From Pseudomonadota bacterium (GTDB taxonomy: Bacteria; Pseudomonadota; Gammaproteobacteria; Burkholderiales; Burkholderiaceae_B), in contig JAEWEV010000025.1 of assembly GCA_023389155.1 (NCBI GenBank), positions 1 to 64,000 on the forward strand: a stretch of 64,000 bases of DNA, read 5' to 3'. Below are positions 37,838-47,076 of the stretch, piece by piece. Under the pieces are notes generated by a model that saw nothing but the letters and a program-made list of their open reading frames with translations, was not told where the DNA came from and searched no databases. Every line of letters starts with the position of its first letter. Position 1 is the stretch's first letter. A program made the position numbers and the translations under genes.

Positions 37838-38761
37838 ATGAATACCAAGAAGCTAAACCTCAATCTTTTGGTTACGCTTGAAACCCTCCTGGTGGAACAG
37901 AACGTGACGCGGGCGGCCGAGCGACTGCACCTTAGTCAGCCGGCGGTCAGTACGCAATTGAACCAGCTTCGCGAACTGTTCGATGATCCTTTGCTGATAC
38001 AAGCGCAACGCGGTATGCTGCCTACCGCCAAGGCACTAGAGTTGCTTGATCCACTTCGCCGTGCGCTGGACGATGTTCGCGCCATCCTGATCGAACATCG
38101 CCGCTTTGACCCTGCGACAGCTCAGCTTACCGTGATCATAGCCTGCACCGACTACCTTCAAGCAGCTGTGATCCAGCCATTGGCGGTAATCCTAAGACAG
38201 CGCGCTCCCGGTATACGCATTGCTCTACGCCATCTTGATCCGCCGCGGTTGGAGGCGCAAATGGCCAGCGGCGACGTCGATCTCGCGCTAATGACACCCG
38301 AGCATAGCCCTGGCAGTTTACGTAGCCGGCATCTATTCGACGAACGCTACGTACTGATCGGCAGAAAACGCCATCCGCGACTGCGACGCGGGCTTTCGGT
38401 GGAACAGTTTGCACAACTGGAACACGTCATCGTCTCGCTACGCGGCGGTGATTTTACGAGTCCCGTGGATGACGGATTGGCAGTACAGGGCTACCGACGG
38501 AATGTAGTGTTTTCTGCAGCATCGTTTCTGGCTGTACCCGAGATCGTCAGTCACTCAGACTTCGTTGCGCTGGTACCGGAACGACTGGTACATACTCGCC
38601 GCGAAACGCTCAGGATCGTAGAGAGTCCCTTCCCCGTACCAGGTTTCGCGGTGAATATGATGTGGCACGAGCGTAATCATGGCCATAACGGGCAGCGGTG
38701 GGTGCGCGAAATCATCAAGGAATTGGCGGGCAAGAGCAAGTCAAAAATAGGTGCCGATTAA
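37838..38761 (+). CDS. LysR-family transcriptional regulator (NodD-like subgroup)
   Basis: A 307-residue LTTR beginning MNTKKLNLNLLVTLETLL, with HTH NVTRAAERLHLSQPAVSTQL and an effector domain. The frame opens at 37781 but the ATG at 37838 fits the family. It lies about 100 bases from the divergent quinone reductase gene and probably regulates it. Nothing in the sequence indicates the inducer. Confidence 0.88.
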   Translation: MNTKKLNLNLLVTLETLLVEQNVTRAAERLHLSQPAVSTQLNQLRELFDDPLLIQAQRGMLPTAKALELLDPLRRALDDVRAILIEHRRFDPATAQLTVIIACTDYLQAAVIQPLAVILRQRAPGIRIALRHLDPPRLEAQMASGDVDLALMTPEHSPGSLRSRHLFDERYVLIGRKRHPRLRRGLSVEQFAQLEHVIVSLRGGDFTSPVDDGLAVQGYRRNVVFSAASFLAVPEIVSHSDFVALVPERLVHTRRETLRIVESPFPVPGFAVNMMWHERNHGHNGQRWVREIIKELAGKSKSKIGAD

Positions 38762-38911
38762 CTCGCAGATCTTACTCGCACGGCGCTGCATGCAGCTGGC
38801 TACCGTGTACTCATTTGCTGCATCAAATCATAGTAGAAAACACATTTAGGTCAGCGCTTGCACAATTATGTATGAGCCAAGAACAAGCTGCCGCGTTTGG
38901 AAAAGTATCGT

Positions 38912-40465
38912 TCATATTTGTGCTTCTATCAGGAAAGGACCGTTACGCAACAACGCAGCCCGCAGGCTGTCTGCAAGCGTTCGCACGGTTTTGACCGTTG
39001 TCGCCTCCACCCCCATTCCGCACGCGATCTTGCACCAATCGAGTGAAGGGTCAACAATATCCAACAAGCGAGAAGCATTTTGACCGGCCTGGCCAGCGCC
39101 TACTTTGGCCAACTCCTGATGCAACAGTGCGTAAGACCGGTTTGAGAAGATAATGCTGATCACATGGAGGTTTTCACGTGCCTGAGTCCACAAGGCCTGG
39201 ATTGTGTACATGGCACTTCCATCTGCCTGCAGGCAGATAACCGGACGGTCGGGACAGGCAATCGCAGCACCTGTTGCCAGAGGGAGCCCGATACCGATTG
39301 CCCCGCCGTTCAGGAAAAGCATGTCATGTGGCGGGGCACCAGCTGTGATCTGCAGAAGCTTGCGACCAGAACTGACAGTCTCGTCACACACAATTGCGTG
39401 TTCCGGCATAAGCGCTGAAACTGTCTGGATCACCGCATCCGCATCCAGACCGCCTGTCGGCAGGGATGGTTGCGATAAACGCTGGCAAATCACGGATCGC
39501 GTCTGGTCGATATTGAGATAATCAGCAATGCTCCGTAACGCCAGGTTCGCATCCTCGGCATGCGAACAGATCTCGTGCACAGTGCAGTTTTCTGGAACCG
39601 CGCTTCCTGGCTTGCCTGGATAGGCAAAAAAACCAACTGGCGCGGTGGCGCCAAAAAGCAAAATATGTCCAGCGCCATCGAGCATGGCCCTCGCCTGCTC
39701 AACCGGATAGGGGATCCGCGCAATAGGAACGCGACCCGCTCCCCGTTCCAACCGTGCATTCGACTGTTGCGCCAGCATACCTGCCCCTGTAGCATCACAA
39801 ATGCGTGCTGCAGCAGCTCGCGCTTCTGGTTTCAACGCTCGTCCGCCCAGGATCAGAACTACCCGCTTTCCCTGGCTTTGCAATATGTGTGATGCCAGCC
39901 TGATCTGTTCGGCTGCAACATCACGCAGAGAAGCCGTGGTTTCGGGCTTTACCGGAGATGCCTGGCACTTCGTCCAGGCTGCATCTGCCGGCAATATTAA
40001 TGTCGTCACCGCGCCACCATCTCCAAGGGATCGCTCGACGGCTTGCGCGGAAATTTTTGGAATTTCGTCCGCGTCCCTGATCGTTCTAACCCAGTGCGAC
40101 ATCGGCGCTGCCAACGCTGCAACGTCACTGGTCAATGGTGCATCGTATTGCAAATGCTGCGTGCTGTGGTCACCTACGATGTTCACCAGTGGAGTACGTG
40201 CCCGCCTGGCATTGTGCAGGTTTGCCAGGCCGTTTGCGAGCCCCGGACCCAAATGTAACAGGGTTGCGGCCGGTCGCTCCAGCATACGCCCGTAGCCATC
40301 AGCCGCACCGGTCGCAACCCCCTCGAATAATGCAAGCACACACCGCATTGCAGGTTTGCGATCCAGCGCTGCCACGAAATGCATCTCTGAGGTGCCGGGA
40401 TTGGCGAAACAGGTATCGATGCCGCCTGCAAGTAAGGTGTCACATAACGCATCTGCACCATTCAT
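38912..40465 (-). CDS. Thiamine-diphosphate enzyme, acetolactate synthase/benzoylformate decarboxylase type
   Basis: A 517-residue ThDP-dependent enzyme with the three-domain plan of the family. The N-terminal PYR domain has the cofactor-activating Glu at about 48 (ALFEGVATGAADGYGR), followed by a central domain and a C-terminal PP domain with the ThDP/Mg motif in the form ADGSAMY...N. It likely decarboxylates or ligates a 2-oxo acid; MdlC-like enzymes act on aromatic 2-oxo acids. It is the last gene of the Bug-HyuA-HyuB-PaiB-like operon and overlaps its upstream neighbour by 4 bases (ATGA). Confidence 0.87.
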   Translation of the reverse strand: MNGADALCDTLLAGGIDTCFANPGTSEMHFVAALDRKPAMRCVLALFEGVATGAADGYGRMLERPAATLLHLGPGLANGLANLHNARRARTPLVNIVGDHSTQHLQYDAPLTSDVAALAAPMSHWVRTIRDADEIPKISAQAVERSLGDGGAVTTLILPADAAWTKCQASPVKPETTASLRDVAAEQIRLASHILQSQGKRVVLILGGRALKPEARAAAARICDATGAGMLAQQSNARLERGAGRVPIARIPYPVEQARAMLDGAGHILLFGATAPVGFFAYPGKPGSAVPENCTVHEICSHAEDANLALRSIADYLNIDQTRSVICQRLSQPSLPTGGLDADAVIQTVSALMPEHAIVCDETVSSGRKLLQITAGAPPHDMLFLNGGAIGIGLPLATGAAIACPDRPVICLQADGSAMYTIQALWTQARENLHVISIIFSNRSYALLHQELAKVGAGQAGQNASRLLDIVDPSLDWCKIACGMGVEATTVKTVRTLADSLRAALLRNGPFLIEAQI

Positions 40466-41166
40466 GTGGATGTTTTCCCGTTATCGAGATACGTAGTAAC
40501 GTCAACTCCACTCTCTCGTGTGCCTTCCCGTGCAGAACGCTCGACGGACAAACGCATCAGTCGGGCAATTTCCCGCGCGTTATCGGTACCCACATCTGCT
40601 TCGAGGCCTTTTGCGGCACCCAATTGATCGTCAGCAGCATAATGCTGATTGAGCTTGAATTTCGGCTCAATCCGGCTCACTTCCAGAGAGAATCCGAGTA
40701 TATGCGGTAACAAACGTTCGCGTCGTGCCGGATCATAGTTTTCTACACGCCACTGTTGCGGCAGTGACGATTCATTTACCTCAATCAGATCCAGGAGAAT
40801 AGCCCACGTTTCTTCGGGTGTATCATGAAGCACAATATTGCCGACAACATGTACAACGACAAAGTTCCAGCTGGGTGCAGCCGGGCACTCCTTGGTATAC
40901 CATTGCGCCGAAACATAGGCGTTGGGTCCGTTGAAAACCACGGTAGCCTGAGGGTTGGACTGTAATGCTTTCCAATGAGGATTGTTTCTTGCGAAATGAC
41001 CTCTGAGCCTCACAATGCGCCCATCCTCCACATCCACCAAGAAGGGCAAGTACGAAAAACAAAGCTCACCGTCATAGTCCGACACCAACAAACCGAAGCG
41101 CAAATCCTGAACAAGTTGCACGGCATCGCTTTCAGGCCAGGCGAATCGCTCTGGTCGATTAAACAT
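40462..41166 (-). CDS. PaiB-like FMN-binding protein
   Basis: A 234-residue protein of the FMN-binding split-barrel superfamily, annotated in general as PaiB-like negative transcriptional regulator. The typical segments GHFARNNPHWKAL, NAYVSAQWY and PSWNFVVVHVVG are visible. In this operon an enzymatic, flavin-dependent role is at least as likely as regulation. The ATG at 41166 has an AGGAGA site and lies within the end of hyuB; the longer frame start at 41226 is unlikely. Confidence 0.8.
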   Translation of the reverse strand: MFNRPERFAWPESDAVQLVQDLRFGLLVSDYDGELCFSYLPFLVDVEDGRIVRLRGHFARNNPHWKALQSNPQATVVFNGPNAYVSAQWYTKECPAAPSWNFVVVHVVGNIVLHDTPEETWAILLDLIEVNESSLPQQWRVENYDPARRERLLPHILGFSLEVSRIEPKFKLNQHYAADDQLGAAKGLEADVGTDNAREIARLMRLSVERSAREGTRESGVDVTTYLDNGKTST

Positions 41167-42862
41167 GCGTTTTCTCCTGTTGTGCGGGCGACAATTCGCT
41201 GTGTCGCGCATAATGTTTGGTGGCAAATGCTTCCGAGATCAATCCATCCATAAGATCTTCCTCAATGCTCTCCTGCGATCGATCGCCTGGGTCACCCCAC
41301 CCTGCGCCGCCCCCAACCTGAAGGATCACAATATCTCCGCGCTCCAGCGCCATCATCGAGGGATTTTCAAGTGAAATAGACACGTCCCCGCGCTTTACAA
41401 TCAGGCTCGCGAGTGCAGCATCATTTCCTCCACTGCGGCCCCGAGGAGGCGAGCGGAAATGTTCGGAGTAGAAACTCAGCACTACGTTGTCTTCCAGGAT
41501 TTCAATTGCCCGGGAGAAACCCAATCCGCCCTGCCATTGACCCGCACCGCAGGAATCGGGTACCAGTGCGTAATGTCGCATGCGCAATTGGGGGTGAATC
41601 TGCTCAATGGCTTCAATGGGGGTATTTCTGCTCGAACTGAGCAAACCCGCCAGGGCATGGGCGCCATCATAATTGCGTGCCGCGCCGTATCCACCACCCA
41701 ACACATCGGCGTAAATCCGCATAGCCCCGCTGGCTCGCTTCTGGGTCAGATACAGGCCCGTTGTCGAATTAAATCCGCTGGCGGGCACCTGGTCGGGAAT
41801 CGCTTTTGATAGCGCATCGTGAACCGCATCCAGTAGCCGGTATGAACCCAAAATACGTGCACGCACAGGCAGACCGGGTTCAGGGTGAAGAATGGATCCT
41901 TCTGGGAAAATGATTGTTAATGGACGATTACATCCGTCATTGACCGGAATGTCCTTGTCGGGAAGAATACAGCGTACCGCCGTCACCGCCGACGCAAATG
42001 ACGATGAAAACGAGGAATTGAACATACTATGGACTTGGGGCGCCGTATCGGCAAAGTCCAGGGTGATGTCGCTTTTCCTTATTGTCACCCGAACCTTTAT
42101 CGGCAGGCGTTCGGTGCCTCCAACATCATTGTCGATCCACGCCTCACCGTCCCACGTGCCGTCAGGAAGTTCTGAAATGGCGGCACGCATGCGACGTTCG
42201 GCATATTTTAATGTCTCCGACATCGCTAGTCGCAGCGTTTCCTTACCCACTCTTTCGCCCAGTTCGCACATGCGTTGCACACCCGTGCGATTGGCTGCCA
42301 CCTGAGCGTAGAAGTCGCCTCGCCCAAGTTCCGCTGTCCGAATGTTCGCAAAGATGAGACGTTCAACGGCGCCGCCGTAAAGATCTCGCGGCATGTTCAA
42401 TCGTAACGGCGGAATCACCAGGCCTTCCTGAATCAGTTCACTGGCTGTCGTATTGATGCCTGCACCACCGCCGCCGACGTCCAGATGATGCGCGGTATTG
42501 CCCGCCCACCCGATCAACTCGTCATCGATAAAAATGGGCTGGAACAGGATGAAATCATTAAGATGCTGACCACCCGCATACGGATCGTTCAATAGTATCG
42601 CGTCATCGGGCCCGATATCGGACAGATCCAGTTGTGCGGCACTGGCCCGGAAAGCGGCACTCAAACCTCCATTATGAATAGGAATCATCTCGGCCTGAGC
42701 GACCACATGGCCCTCGGCATCAAGTAGCGCGGTCGCGCAGTCCCGCGCTTCGCGTACGATAGTCGAAAATGCAGAACGGACCAGCGTCGTTCCCATCTCC
42801 TGCGCTATGGCGTGCATGGCGTTGGCCAGGATGGCCAGCCGAACAGGATCAACAGTGGTCAT
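41159..42862 (-). CDS. Hydantoinase/oxoprolinase family, HyuB-type subunit
   Basis: A 567-residue HyuB-type protein. In the family, HyuA and HyuB together hydrolyse or carboxylate substrates such as N-methylhydantoin, 5-oxoproline or acetone/acetophenone in ATP-dependent reactions. Segments such as ILLNDPYAGGQHLNDF, NTAHHLDVGG and GGYGAARNYDGAHA are typical. It overlaps hyuA by 4 bases (ATGA) and precedes the PaiB-like gene with a short overlap. No HyuC or acetone carboxylase gamma subunit gene is nearby. Confidence 0.9.
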   Translation of the reverse strand: MTTVDPVRLAILANAMHAIAQEMGTTLVRSAFSTIVREARDCATALLDAEGHVVAQAEMIPIHNGGLSAAFRASAAQLDLSDIGPDDAILLNDPYAGGQHLNDFILFQPIFIDDELIGWAGNTAHHLDVGGGGAGINTTASELIQEGLVIPPLRLNMPRDLYGGAVERLIFANIRTAELGRGDFYAQVAANRTGVQRMCELGERVGKETLRLAMSETLKYAERRMRAAISELPDGTWDGEAWIDNDVGGTERLPIKVRVTIRKSDITLDFADTAPQVHSMFNSSFSSSFASAVTAVRCILPDKDIPVNDGCNRPLTIIFPEGSILHPEPGLPVRARILGSYRLLDAVHDALSKAIPDQVPASGFNSTTGLYLTQKRASGAMRIYADVLGGGYGAARNYDGAHALAGLLSSSRNTPIEAIEQIHPQLRMRHYALVPDSCGAGQWQGGLGFSRAIEILEDNVVLSFYSEHFRSPPRGRSGGNDAALASLIVKRGDVSISLENPSMMALERGDIVILQVGGGAGWGDPGDRSQESIEEDLMDGLISEAFATKHYARHSELSPAQQEKTHV

Positions 42863-44859
42863 GAATATTTCTCCAAAATCAGATCACCGGTTACCAGACA
42901 TTCGCATGTCCAACCCTCGGGGATAAATACGGTAGAGGTAGGCTCTTCCAGCACAGCAGGCCCTTGTATTTTCTGCCCCTCGGCCAAACTCGCTCTGGAC
43001 ATAAACGTTGTCTGCACTGCTCGTCCCTCATGCATCATCACCTCGCGCACCGGTTGATCATCGGAGGTATGTGCAGATCCTCGGGTAATCAAGGAAGCCG
43101 AATTCTGACGAACAATTCGGGCCCGAAGATTGACAAGCTGCACGGGAAGATTGGGCCTTGCATACCCGTAAAGTGTTCGATGTTTGTCTTCAAATGCCTG
43201 ACGCAGACTGGCTGCGTCATGCGCAACACCGGTCATCCAGACAGGTAATTCGTATCCCTGTCCTGTATAACGCATGTCTGCACCATATTGCACTTGAAAG
43301 CTTCCCTGCTCCAGTCCCAAACTCGCGGCCTGTTCATCGCAATGTCTTTGGAGAGTAAGAATTGCATCGCTATTGAACGACTGGTCTGTGAGGGGTTCGA
43401 CCCGGGCGTGCACGACGTCCAGAATAAGGTCAGCGACCAGCAATCCGAAAGCGCTTGCTATTCCGGGTGACCAAGGAATCAGCACGCGAGTCATACCCAG
43501 TTCTTCTGCCACCTTAGCCCCATGCAACGGGCCACCGCCGCCAAAGGCCACTAGCGTGAAATCGCGTGGATCAATTCCCCGAGCTGTTGAAACCAACCGC
43601 ACTGCGGCTGCCATATTGCTATTGACCATGCGCAGGATGGCATCGGCGGTCGCACCCGTACCGTCCGGCAGATTTAACGATTCCAGCGCCTTGATCGCCA
43701 AATCCTTGCGCAATGGCAGATTCCCGCCAAAGAATCTGGCAGGCCGTAAAAGTCCGGAAACGACCTGCGCATCGGTCACCGTCGGCAAATCGCCTCCCCG
43801 ACCATAACTGGCCGGTCCCGGATAAGCACCTGCACTGGCAGGACCGACATTCAAGAATCCGCCAGGATCGATCGCCGCAATGCTGCCGCCGCCTGCGCCC
43901 ACGGTAGCCATATCGATGGCAGTACTGCGGATTGGAAGATGATCGACGGTCAGCTCCGATACCACCCTGGGAGTGAGGTTCGGCGCAATGGCAACGTCGG
44001 TACTGGTACCGCCCATATCAAGCGTAATAATGTCGTTGATTTGGTTGCGGCCGGCAAACCATTGAGCGGCCCGTACGCCCGCAGAAGGCCCCGAGAGCAG
44101 CATTCGCACCGCGTTACTGCCCGCTGCTGACGAGGGCATAACACCGCCACTAGATTGCATGAGCCGCATGGCACCGGGATAGCCGTGCTGTGCCAGGCCA
44201 TGTTCCAGATTCTGCACATATTTTCTGACTACGGGCCCGACAAATGCGTTCACAGTCGTTGTCACAGAACGCTCATATTCCCGAAATTCCGGTGAAACGA
44301 TATGGCTGGCAAATACATCGATATCCGGCGCACGCTCTTTTACCAGTTCCAGAAGCGCCTTTTCATGCATGGGATTGCGGTAGGCGTGCAAAAGACAGAT
44401 CGCAATCGAAGTGACGCCGTCACTGAGCAAATCGCTGATCTGGCGCCATGCCGCTTCCAGATCAATGTCTTTGATCACAGTCCCATCAGCACCGACTCGC
44501 TCGGCAATTTCCCGAACGTGACGGCGAGCAACGGGCACACGGGGTTTGGTGTAAAAAGCGGTATAGATGTTCCCTACCCGATCATGCGTGCCAATCTCGA
44601 CCACATCCCGAAAGCCTTCAGTCACCAGCAATCCCGTGATTGCACCGCGACGCGTCAGTAATGTATTTGTCGCAACGGTCGATCCGTGAGCAAATTCCTG
44701 AATATCTTTCAAATCTATGCCTGTCGTGGAAATTGCGTCCAGCACCGCCTGGTGAATGGCTTCCGGCCGGGAGGCCACTTTTCCAGTCGTAACAGTTCCG
44801 TCTGCCCTTCTCCATACCAGGTCGGTAAACGTACCGCCTATTTCGACACCAACTTGCAT
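42859..44859 (-). CDS. Hydantoinase/oxoprolinase family, HyuA-type subunit
   Basis: A 666-residue HyuA-type protein with the ATP-binding actin-like fold of the family. The N-terminal GVEIGGTFTDLVW and the internal ITLDMGGTSTDVAI phosphate loops are visible, as is HGSTVATNTLLTRRGA. It acts with HyuB on an amide, hydantoin or ketone substrate. The ATG at 44859 has an AAGGA site 8 bases upstream; a TTG two codons earlier is less likely. The Bug gene lies directly upstream. Confidence 0.9.
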   Translation of the reverse strand: MQVGVEIGGTFTDLVWRRADGTVTTGKVASRPEAIHQAVLDAISTTGIDLKDIQEFAHGSTVATNTLLTRRGAITGLLVTEGFRDVVEIGTHDRVGNIYTAFYTKPRVPVARRHVREIAERVGADGTVIKDIDLEAAWRQISDLLSDGVTSIAICLLHAYRNPMHEKALLELVKERAPDIDVFASHIVSPEFREYERSVTTTVNAFVGPVVRKYVQNLEHGLAQHGYPGAMRLMQSSGGVMPSSAAGSNAVRMLLSGPSAGVRAAQWFAGRNQINDIITLDMGGTSTDVAIAPNLTPRVVSELTVDHLPIRSTAIDMATVGAGGGSIAAIDPGGFLNVGPASAGAYPGPASYGRGGDLPTVTDAQVVSGLLRPARFFGGNLPLRKDLAIKALESLNLPDGTGATADAILRMVNSNMAAAVRLVSTARGIDPRDFTLVAFGGGGPLHGAKVAEELGMTRVLIPWSPGIASAFGLLVADLILDVVHARVEPLTDQSFNSDAILTLQRHCDEQAASLGLEQGSFQVQYGADMRYTGQGYELPVWMTGVAHDAASLRQAFEDKHRTLYGYARPNLPVQLVNLRARIVRQNSASLITRGSAHTSDDQPVREVMMHEGRAVQTTFMSRASLAEGQKIQGPAVLEEPTSTVFIPEGWTCECLVTGDLILEKYS

Positions 44860-44888
44860 ATACAAATTCCTTTTTCAATCAAAGCCAT

Positions 44889-45884
44889 TTATTTTCCAGC
44901 CGCCAAAAGACCGGCACGACTAATCCTCTCACGCTCCAGTGCATACTGTTCTGCGATGAGTTTTCTGAATGCCTCGCCATCCCGATATTGCACAGCCTGG
45001 CCCGATTCCTCCAATATCTTGACGTGGGCCGGGTCATAGAGTGCTCTCTTGAACGCATCGTGCAGACGCGCGACCACGTTTTTCGGCATGCCTGCAGGAC
45101 CGATGATGCCGGTCGGGCTACTCGCCGGTACGTTGTAACCCAGGTCGTACAAGGTGGGTACATCAGGCCAACGGCTGAGCCTGACATCAGAAAAAAGCGC
45201 CAGCCAACGCGCCTTATTGCCGTCAACGAGGGAACCCAGGCCGGTTCCTCCTGCGTGCGCGTCAATAAATCCACCTAGCAGGCCCGTAATTGCTTCGGCA
45301 TCGCCTTTGTAGGGAATATGGTTGAGTGTGATTTTTTCCTGTTCCGCAATCTGCGTGAGAGCGAGATTCTGGGAGGTTGCGACACCATTGGAGCCATAAC
45401 TGACATCGCCAGGACTTTGCCGCGCCGCGTCTATAAAATCCTTCCATACCTGAAAAGGCGACTCCTTACGCACTAGCAAACCGACGTTTAAGGCGCTGAT
45501 CTGTATGATCGGATCAAAATCGCGTAGCGCATCGTAGGACGTACGCTGCATCAATTGCATGCGTAAAACGGCAGAATGTGTCACTGTGAGATGATAGCCA
45601 TCCGGCACGGCATTTGCGATCGCAACCGCGCCCATGGTCGCACTCGCACCAGCCCGATTCTCCACCACGATCGACTGACCAAGATAGGGTTCTGCCGCCC
45701 GGGCCAATACTCGATAAGTATTGTCGGCTGTGCCACCCGGCGGAAACGGCACGATGAGTGAGACAGGTCTTGACGGGAACGTATCGTCCTGTTTTTTCTG
45801 GGCAAATGCTGGCACGGCGACAACCACACCGCCTACGTAGAGCCCCATTTTGAGTAATGAACGTCTGTTTTTTGAATAATACAT
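44889..45884 (-). CDS. Bug-type periplasmic solute receptor, Tat-like signal
   Basis: A 331-residue Bug/TctC-family receptor. The signal (SKNRRSLLKMGLYVGG, cleavage near AFA-QK) has a twin-arginine-like RRSLLK. The body contains VPFPPGGTADNTYRV and YGSNGVATSQNLALTQI. The ATG at 45884 has a GGAGACA site; the frame opens 48 bases earlier without one. It is the first gene of the hydantoinase-type operon, 29 bases before HyuA, so its ligand may be the operon's substrate. Confidence 0.88.
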   Translation of the reverse strand: MYYSKNRRSLLKMGLYVGGVVVAVPAFAQKKQDDTFPSRPVSLIVPFPPGGTADNTYRVLARAAEPYLGQSIVVENRAGASATMGAVAIANAVPDGYHLTVTHSAVLRMQLMQRTSYDALRDFDPIIQISALNVGLLVRKESPFQVWKDFIDAARQSPGDVSYGSNGVATSQNLALTQIAEQEKITLNHIPYKGDAEAITGLLGGFIDAHAGGTGLGSLVDGNKARWLALFSDVRLSRWPDVPTLYDLGYNVPASSPTGIIGPAGMPKNVVARLHDAFKRALYDPAHVKILEESGQAVQYRDGEAFRKLIAEQYALERERISRAGLLAAGK

Positions 45885-45933
45885 ATTGTCTCCTGCCAGC
45901 GGTAAAACGCCAGGTAAAAATCCTTCCCCCAAT

Positions 45934-45955
45934 GTGATTTCAAGTGTAATATCAC
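45934..45955. promoter_or_regulatory. Candidate LysR operator
   Basis: GTGAT-N12-ATCAC is an inverted repeat in the 121-base spacer between the divergent Bug and LysR genes. LysR-type proteins bind interrupted palindromes in such spacers. The match to the T-N11-A core is imperfect, so this is a weak candidate. Confidence 0.35.
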
Positions 45956-46005
45956 CGAATCGATCTGTGAAATAGTAAAATTGGATATATTGATGGGATT
46001 TTTAG

Positions 46006-46917
46006 ATGAATATAAGCAGCCGCGATCTGCAGCTTATTCTGGCGCTGGTTGACGAAAAAAATTTCACACGAGCCGCTGAGCGGTGCAATCTGTCTCAATC
46101 AGCGTTCAGTACCCGAATTGGTGCACTTGAAACTGCGCTGGGCGAGCGTCTGTTTGATCGCACGACACGAACTGTGGAATTGACACCTGAAGGGCGCCTT
46201 TTCAGTACGTCAGTGCGTAAGCTGTATGATGAGTTCTCTGAAGTCATAGACAATTTCCGTGATCATGCAGCCAGACGCAAGGGACGGATTGCAGTGGCCG
46301 CGCTGCCTTCACTGTGTGCCGCCTGGCTACCTCGTATCTACGCCTCTTTTCGTGAACAGTATCCTGGTATCGAACTTACGCTCACCGATACCTTTTCCAT
46401 GCAATGCCTTAACCTGTTACGTACCGGTGAAGTCGACTTTGCGTTAGCTGCGACCGCGGACCCCGGTGAAGACCTCGACGCGCAATTGTTATACGTGGAT
46501 TCCTTCTATCTGGTCTGTCGGCACGATCACCCGCTAGCCCGCCACCAGTTTTTGCGACTGGACGATATTGGCAATCATCCCTTTATTCATCTGAACCGCA
46601 TGAGCAGTGTGCGCCACTCCGTCGACGCCGCGTTACACCCTCTGTCCTTGCGCACCTGTATGGAAGTGGAACATCTGGCAACACTAGCTGGCCTCGTCGC
46701 CTCAGGCGCCGGTGTGACAGTCGTTCCCTCATTGACACTATTCCAGTTCCAGCGACAGGAATTGGTTGTCCGCCCCATTGGCCACACGCGCCTCGCCCGC
46801 TCGATTTATCTTGTGCGACGTCGCGGTCGCAGTCTGTCGGTCGCCGCAAGAGCGCTTTGCGAGGAAATCATCTCGCGCCGCGGAGAACTCTCGCCCGATC
46901 TGACAACAGCGCCATGA
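46006..46917 (+). CDS. LysR-family transcriptional regulator
   Basis: A 303-residue LTTR starting MNISSRDLQLILALVDEKN, with HTH FTRAAERCNLSQSAFSTRI and a typical effector domain. It is divergent from the Bug-HyuAB-PaiB-TPP operon and is its likely regulator. The ATG follows a poor ribosome binding site. Confidence 0.9.
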   Translation: MNISSRDLQLILALVDEKNFTRAAERCNLSQSAFSTRIGALETALGERLFDRTTRTVELTPEGRLFSTSVRKLYDEFSEVIDNFRDHAARRKGRIAVAALPSLCAAWLPRIYASFREQYPGIELTLTDTFSMQCLNLLRTGEVDFALAATADPGEDLDAQLLYVDSFYLVCRHDHPLARHQFLRLDDIGNHPFIHLNRMSSVRHSVDAALHPLSLRTCMEVEHLATLAGLVASGAGVTVVPSLTLFQFQRQELVVRPIGHTRLARSIYLVRRRGRSLSVAARALCEEIISRRGELSPDLTTAP

Positions 46918-47076
46918 TTGTGGCCACAGCGTCGGAATTTCAGAAACCATGCCAATCACGTGAGTGCCATACGCTCCCGAGAGTACTTGAGTCCTGCCCT
47001 TCCTTGCACCACCCTCATGCACGCGTTATGCTATACAAAATAAATCACATTCGTAATTAATGAGGAGAAAAAATCA

